Positions 62,544 to 64,000 of a stretch of 64,000 nucleotides of DNA are shown here, in pieces. The stretch lies in assembly GCF_028561755.1 (NCBI RefSeq), contig NZ_JAQQTD010000004.1, positions 350,068-414,067 on the forward strand, written 5' to 3'. A program made the translations under genes and the position numbers. The notes under the pieces were generated by a model, which saw only the letters and a program-made list of their open reading frames with translations, did no database searches and was not told the origin of the DNA. Within the stretch, counting starts at the first letter, position 1, and each line of letters begins with the position of its first letter. The DNA comes from Altibacter sp. HG106 (GTDB lineage Bacteria > Bacteroidota > Bacteroidia > Flavobacteriales > Flavobacteriaceae).

Positions 62544-62661
62544 AATGAGATGTGGGATATGGGTATTTAGAAATGAGAGGTAGGCGTTAAGACCTAGGAC
62601 TTATGACGAAAGAAATAAAAAGTCTCAATACTATTTACTCACTACCCATTACTATTATAAC
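62544..62661. repeat. Low-complexity intergenic stretch
   Basis: This gap contains degenerate short words such as GAGATGTGGGATATGGGTATTTAG, AGACCTAGGACTTATGACG and ACTCACTACCCATTACTATTA with an internal near-repetition of TACT/CACT/ACTA. From memory, similar intergenic text recurs in some Flavobacteriaceae. No promoter of good quality is visible for the next gene. Confidence 0.35.
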
Positions 62662-63594
62662 GTGAATATAGAAAAGCAAATAAACGAAATACAGGGGTTT
62701 AAGAACCTCGAGTTACTCGCCAACCAAGTGGTTGAGGGGTTTATTTCGGGCCTGCATAAGAGTCCGTTTCACGGCTTCTCGGCAGAATTTGCGGAGCACA
62801 AGATTTACAATCCGGGGGAAAGTACCAAGCATATCGATTGGAAGTTGTATGCGAAGACCGATAAGCTCTATACGAAGCGCTACGAAGAAGAAACCAATTT
62901 ACGCTGTCATCTAATTCTGGATACCAGTAGTTCGATGCATTATCCAAGGATCTCTGAGCTATCGGCCACCTCCTTGAACAAGATCGGTTTTAGTGCGTTG
63001 GCGTCGGCGGCCATTATGAATTTGTTAAAGCGACAGCGTGACGCGGTTGGAATGAGTGTTTACAGTGACGCTTATGAGTTTTATGCTTCGGAAAAAGGGA
63101 GCGAACGACATCACCAAATGTTGTTAGGACACTTAAATAGCGCTATAAAGGTGCCTTCCAAACCAAAGAATACCGATACTTATAAGCATTTACACCTAAT
63201 CGCCGAAAAACTGAAGCGGAGAAGTCTGGTGTTTTTGTTTACCGATATGTTTCAAAGTGATGCGGAAGAGGAGGCCTTATTTGAAGCGTTACAACATTTA
63301 AAGTACAACAAGCACGAGGTGATCCTGTTCCATACGTACGATGGGCAAAAGGAGTTATCATTTGATTTTTCAAATCGACCTCGAAAGTATGTAGACGTTG
63401 AAACGGGAGAATCGGTCAATCTCTATGCCGATACTATCAAAGCTTCCTATGAGGAAGCGGTACAACAGTTTTTTGATGCGATCAAATTGCGTTGTGGGCA
63501 ATATCGTATAACGTATGTGCCGGCGGATATCCACCAGGGATTTCAGAAAATATTGACGACCTATTTGGTCGCGCGACAAAAGTTTGGAGGCTAG
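62662..63594 (+). CDS. DUF58 protein with a von Willebrand A-like metal site
   Basis: A 310-residue cytoplasmic protein. The DUF58 core PGESTKHIDWKLYAKTDKLYTKRYEEETNLRCHLILDTSSSM contains the conserved IDWKLYAKT and the MIDAS motif D-x-S-x-S (ILDTSSSM). A helical C-terminal half follows (YRITYVPADIHQGFQKILTTYLVARQKFGG). DUF58 proteins are commonly encoded with MoxR ATPases, which presumably lie beyond the window. Translation starts at a GTG (62662), since no ATG gives the normal N-terminus. Confidence 0.88.
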   Translation: MNIEKQINEIQGFKNLELLANQVVEGFISGLHKSPFHGFSAEFAEHKIYNPGESTKHIDWKLYAKTDKLYTKRYEEETNLRCHLILDTSSSMHYPRISELSATSLNKIGFSALASAAIMNLLKRQRDAVGMSVYSDAYEFYASEKGSERHHQMLLGHLNSAIKVPSKPKNTDTYKHLHLIAEKLKRRSLVFLFTDMFQSDAEEEALFEALQHLKYNKHEVILFHTYDGQKELSFDFSNRPRKYVDVETGESVNLYADTIKASYEEAVQQFFDAIKLRCGQYRITYVPADIHQGFQKILTTYLVARQKFGG

Positions 63595-63615
63595 CTCTTT
63601 TTTTTGAGAAATTGT

Positions 63616-63646
63616 TTGCAGTAACTAAAAATGCGTTTTATATTTG
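63616..63646 (+). promoter_or_regulatory. Strong promoter before the tRNA-Asp-like repeats
   Basis: TTG (63616-63618) and TATATTTG (63639-63646) are separated by exactly 20 bases, one of the best promoter matches in the window. It lies 20 bases before the first tRNA-Asp-like copy and points into the repeats. Confidence 0.7.
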
Positions 63647-63665
63647 CCACCGCTAATAAAGCAAC

Positions 63666-63713
63666 GGTTTGGTAGTTCTCCCGATAGTTATCGGGATGGT
63701 TAGAATACCGGAC
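63666..63713 (+). pseudogene. tRNA-Asp-like 5' half interrupted by a palindrome in the D arm
   Basis: GGTTTGGTAGTTC matches the acceptor 5' strand and start of the D arm of bacterial tRNA-Asp with one change. The normal AGT that follows is replaced by the 18-base palindrome TCCCGATAGTTATCGGGA (63679-63696), then the tRNA sequence resumes with TGGTTAGAATACC. It diverges after ACCGGAC; there is no anticodon arm, T arm or 3' acceptor strand. It cannot fold as a working tRNA. Confidence 0.75.
63679..63696. repeat. 18-bp palindrome TCCCGAT-AGTT-ATCGGGA
   Basis: Perfect inverted repeat (7-8 bp arms) set into the D arm of the first tRNA-Asp-like copy. The same arms with a different 4-base centre occur in the two later complete copies. 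Confidence 0.8.
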
Positions 63714-63755
63714 AAAAGATTTAAGGCATCCTTAAAGTCTAAAAAATAAAGAAAC

Positions 63756-63864
63756 GGTCTGGTAGTTCAGTTGGTTAGAATATCCCGATTGCCATCGGGA
63801 GGGTCGCTGAGCCAAAATAGATTGAAAGAAATTGACGCGCTTTACGTCATAAAATAACAAGCAC
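63756..63864 (+). repeat. 109-bp tandem repeat unit 1, carrying a tRNA-Asp-like 5' half with the anticodon arm replaced
   Basis: The unit starts with GGTCTGG and the complete D arm of a tRNA-Asp (27 bases, 63756-63782). In place of the anticodon stem-loop is the palindrome TCCCGATTGCCATCGGGA (63783-63800). GGGTCGC then matches the variable loop and first T-stem bases of tRNA-Asp, after which similarity stops (TGAGCCAAAATAG). The remaining 50 bases are unique and include TGACG...CGTCA inverted arms (63833-63849). The following unit is identical. Confidence 0.9.
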
Positions 63865-63973
63865 GGTCTGGTAGTTCAGTTGGTTAGAATATCCCGATTG
63901 CCATCGGGAGGGTCGCTGAGCCAAAATAGATTGAAAGAAATTGACGCGCTTTACGTCATAAAATAACAAGCAC
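63865..63973 (+). repeat. 109-bp tandem repeat unit 2 (identical to unit 1)
   Basis: By direct comparison every base matches the unit at 63756, including the tRNA-Asp-like 5' half, the 18-bp palindrome and the tail. Exact identity of non-coding DNA implies recent duplication or active homogenisation. No GTC anticodon is present, so neither unit encodes a functional tRNA-Asp. Confidence 0.9.
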
Positions 63974-64000
63974 GGTCTGGTAGTTCAGTTGGTTAGAATA
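63974..64000 (+). tRNA. Start of a third tRNA-Asp-like copy (cut by the window end; functional tRNA or another repeat unknown)
   Basis: The last 27 bases are the same acceptor strand and D arm as in the units before. The window stops exactly where the palindrome or a true anticodon arm would begin, so this may be either a third repeat unit or the intact parental tRNA-Asp gene. Confidence 0.4.

Noticed and set aside
63783..63800. Glycine anticodon GCC inside the palindrome, implying a recoded tRNA
   Set aside because: A 5-bp stem with a 7-base anticodon loop does not form around GCC. The sequence folds best as a 7-bp stem with a 4-base loop, and the T arm and 3' acceptor strand are missing.
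63756..64000. CRISPR array
   Set aside because: The units are 109 bases with no variable spacers between them and no cas genes are present; they are plain tandem duplications.
1..64000. Genomic island, prophage or insertion sequence
   Set aside because: No transposase, integrase, phage structural genes or restriction systems were found, and gene orders are mostly core Bacteroidota ones.

Overview
The window looks like chromosomal core DNA of a marine-type Flavobacteriaceae bacterium (Bacteroidota) of moderate GC. The evidence is four proteins with type IX secretion (T9SS) C-terminal sorting domains, many small lipoproteins with an LxxC lipobox, TonB-dependent receptors, -7 promoter elements of the form TAnnTTTG with no clear Shine-Dalgarno sites, and Bacteroidota-typical gene orders such as ftsX-DUF3098-uppP-truB and hemD next to DUF4271. 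Genes are tightly packed, often overlapping by 1 to 30 bases. I see no insertion sequence, prophage, integrase, CRISPR array or rRNA gene.

Layout. 1-6.2 kb: the N-terminal end of a sensor kinase, a TPP riboswitch controlling a TonB receptor (probable thiamin uptake), a degenerate Rieske-like lipoprotein, greA, a HIT protein and an orphan histidine kinase. 6.3-14.7 kb: flavin reductase, DUF3127, a short-chain fatty acid transporter, aat, a secreted agmatine/peptidylarginine-deiminase-like enzyme with a T9SS tail, envelope proteins, tag and a TonB-like transducer. 14.8-19.7 kb: an apparent haem-acquisition operon (HmuR-like receptor, HmuY-like lipoprotein, HmuY-like T9SS protein) behind a promoter overlapped by an inverted repeat. 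19.8-36.7 kb: housekeeping genes (truB, uppP, ftsX, leuS, pckA, hemD, pyrC, tyrS) with membrane and lipoprotein genes between them. 36.7-43.8 kb: a coupled LuxE-like / transglutaminase-like / DUF350 operon, another T9SS protein, and a response regulator-kinase pair. 43.9-51.5 kb: trmB, LysE, an alkyltransferase-like DNA repair protein, an Fe-S/electron-transfer group (Mrp, NifU-like, ferredoxin reductase, ferredoxin), a phosphoesterase, DUF3050 and an acyl-CoA dehydrogenase. 51.6-63.6 kb: an LRR-like T9SS protein, trmN6-rimM-rpsP, a DnaQ-DnaE fusion polymerase, a bestrophin-like channel, trxA, a ClpP paralogue and a DUF58 protein.

The most unusual part is the right end (63.6-64.0 kb). A well-formed promoter precedes copies of the 5' half of a tRNA-Asp-like gene. 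In these copies an 18-bp palindrome of the form TCCCGATNNNNATCGGGA replaces part of the D arm (first copy) or the whole anticodon arm (later copies). The later copies form an exact 109-bp tandem repeat that runs off the window. Other points of interest are the riboswitch with a 9-bp hairpin beside it, the secreted deiminase, the HmuY/T9SS duplication, a GC-rich folded intergenic element before trxA, and strong over-use of the heptamer TTCCGAA/TTCGGAA on both strands. All functional calls come from reading translated sequence and remembered family features; no database search was run.
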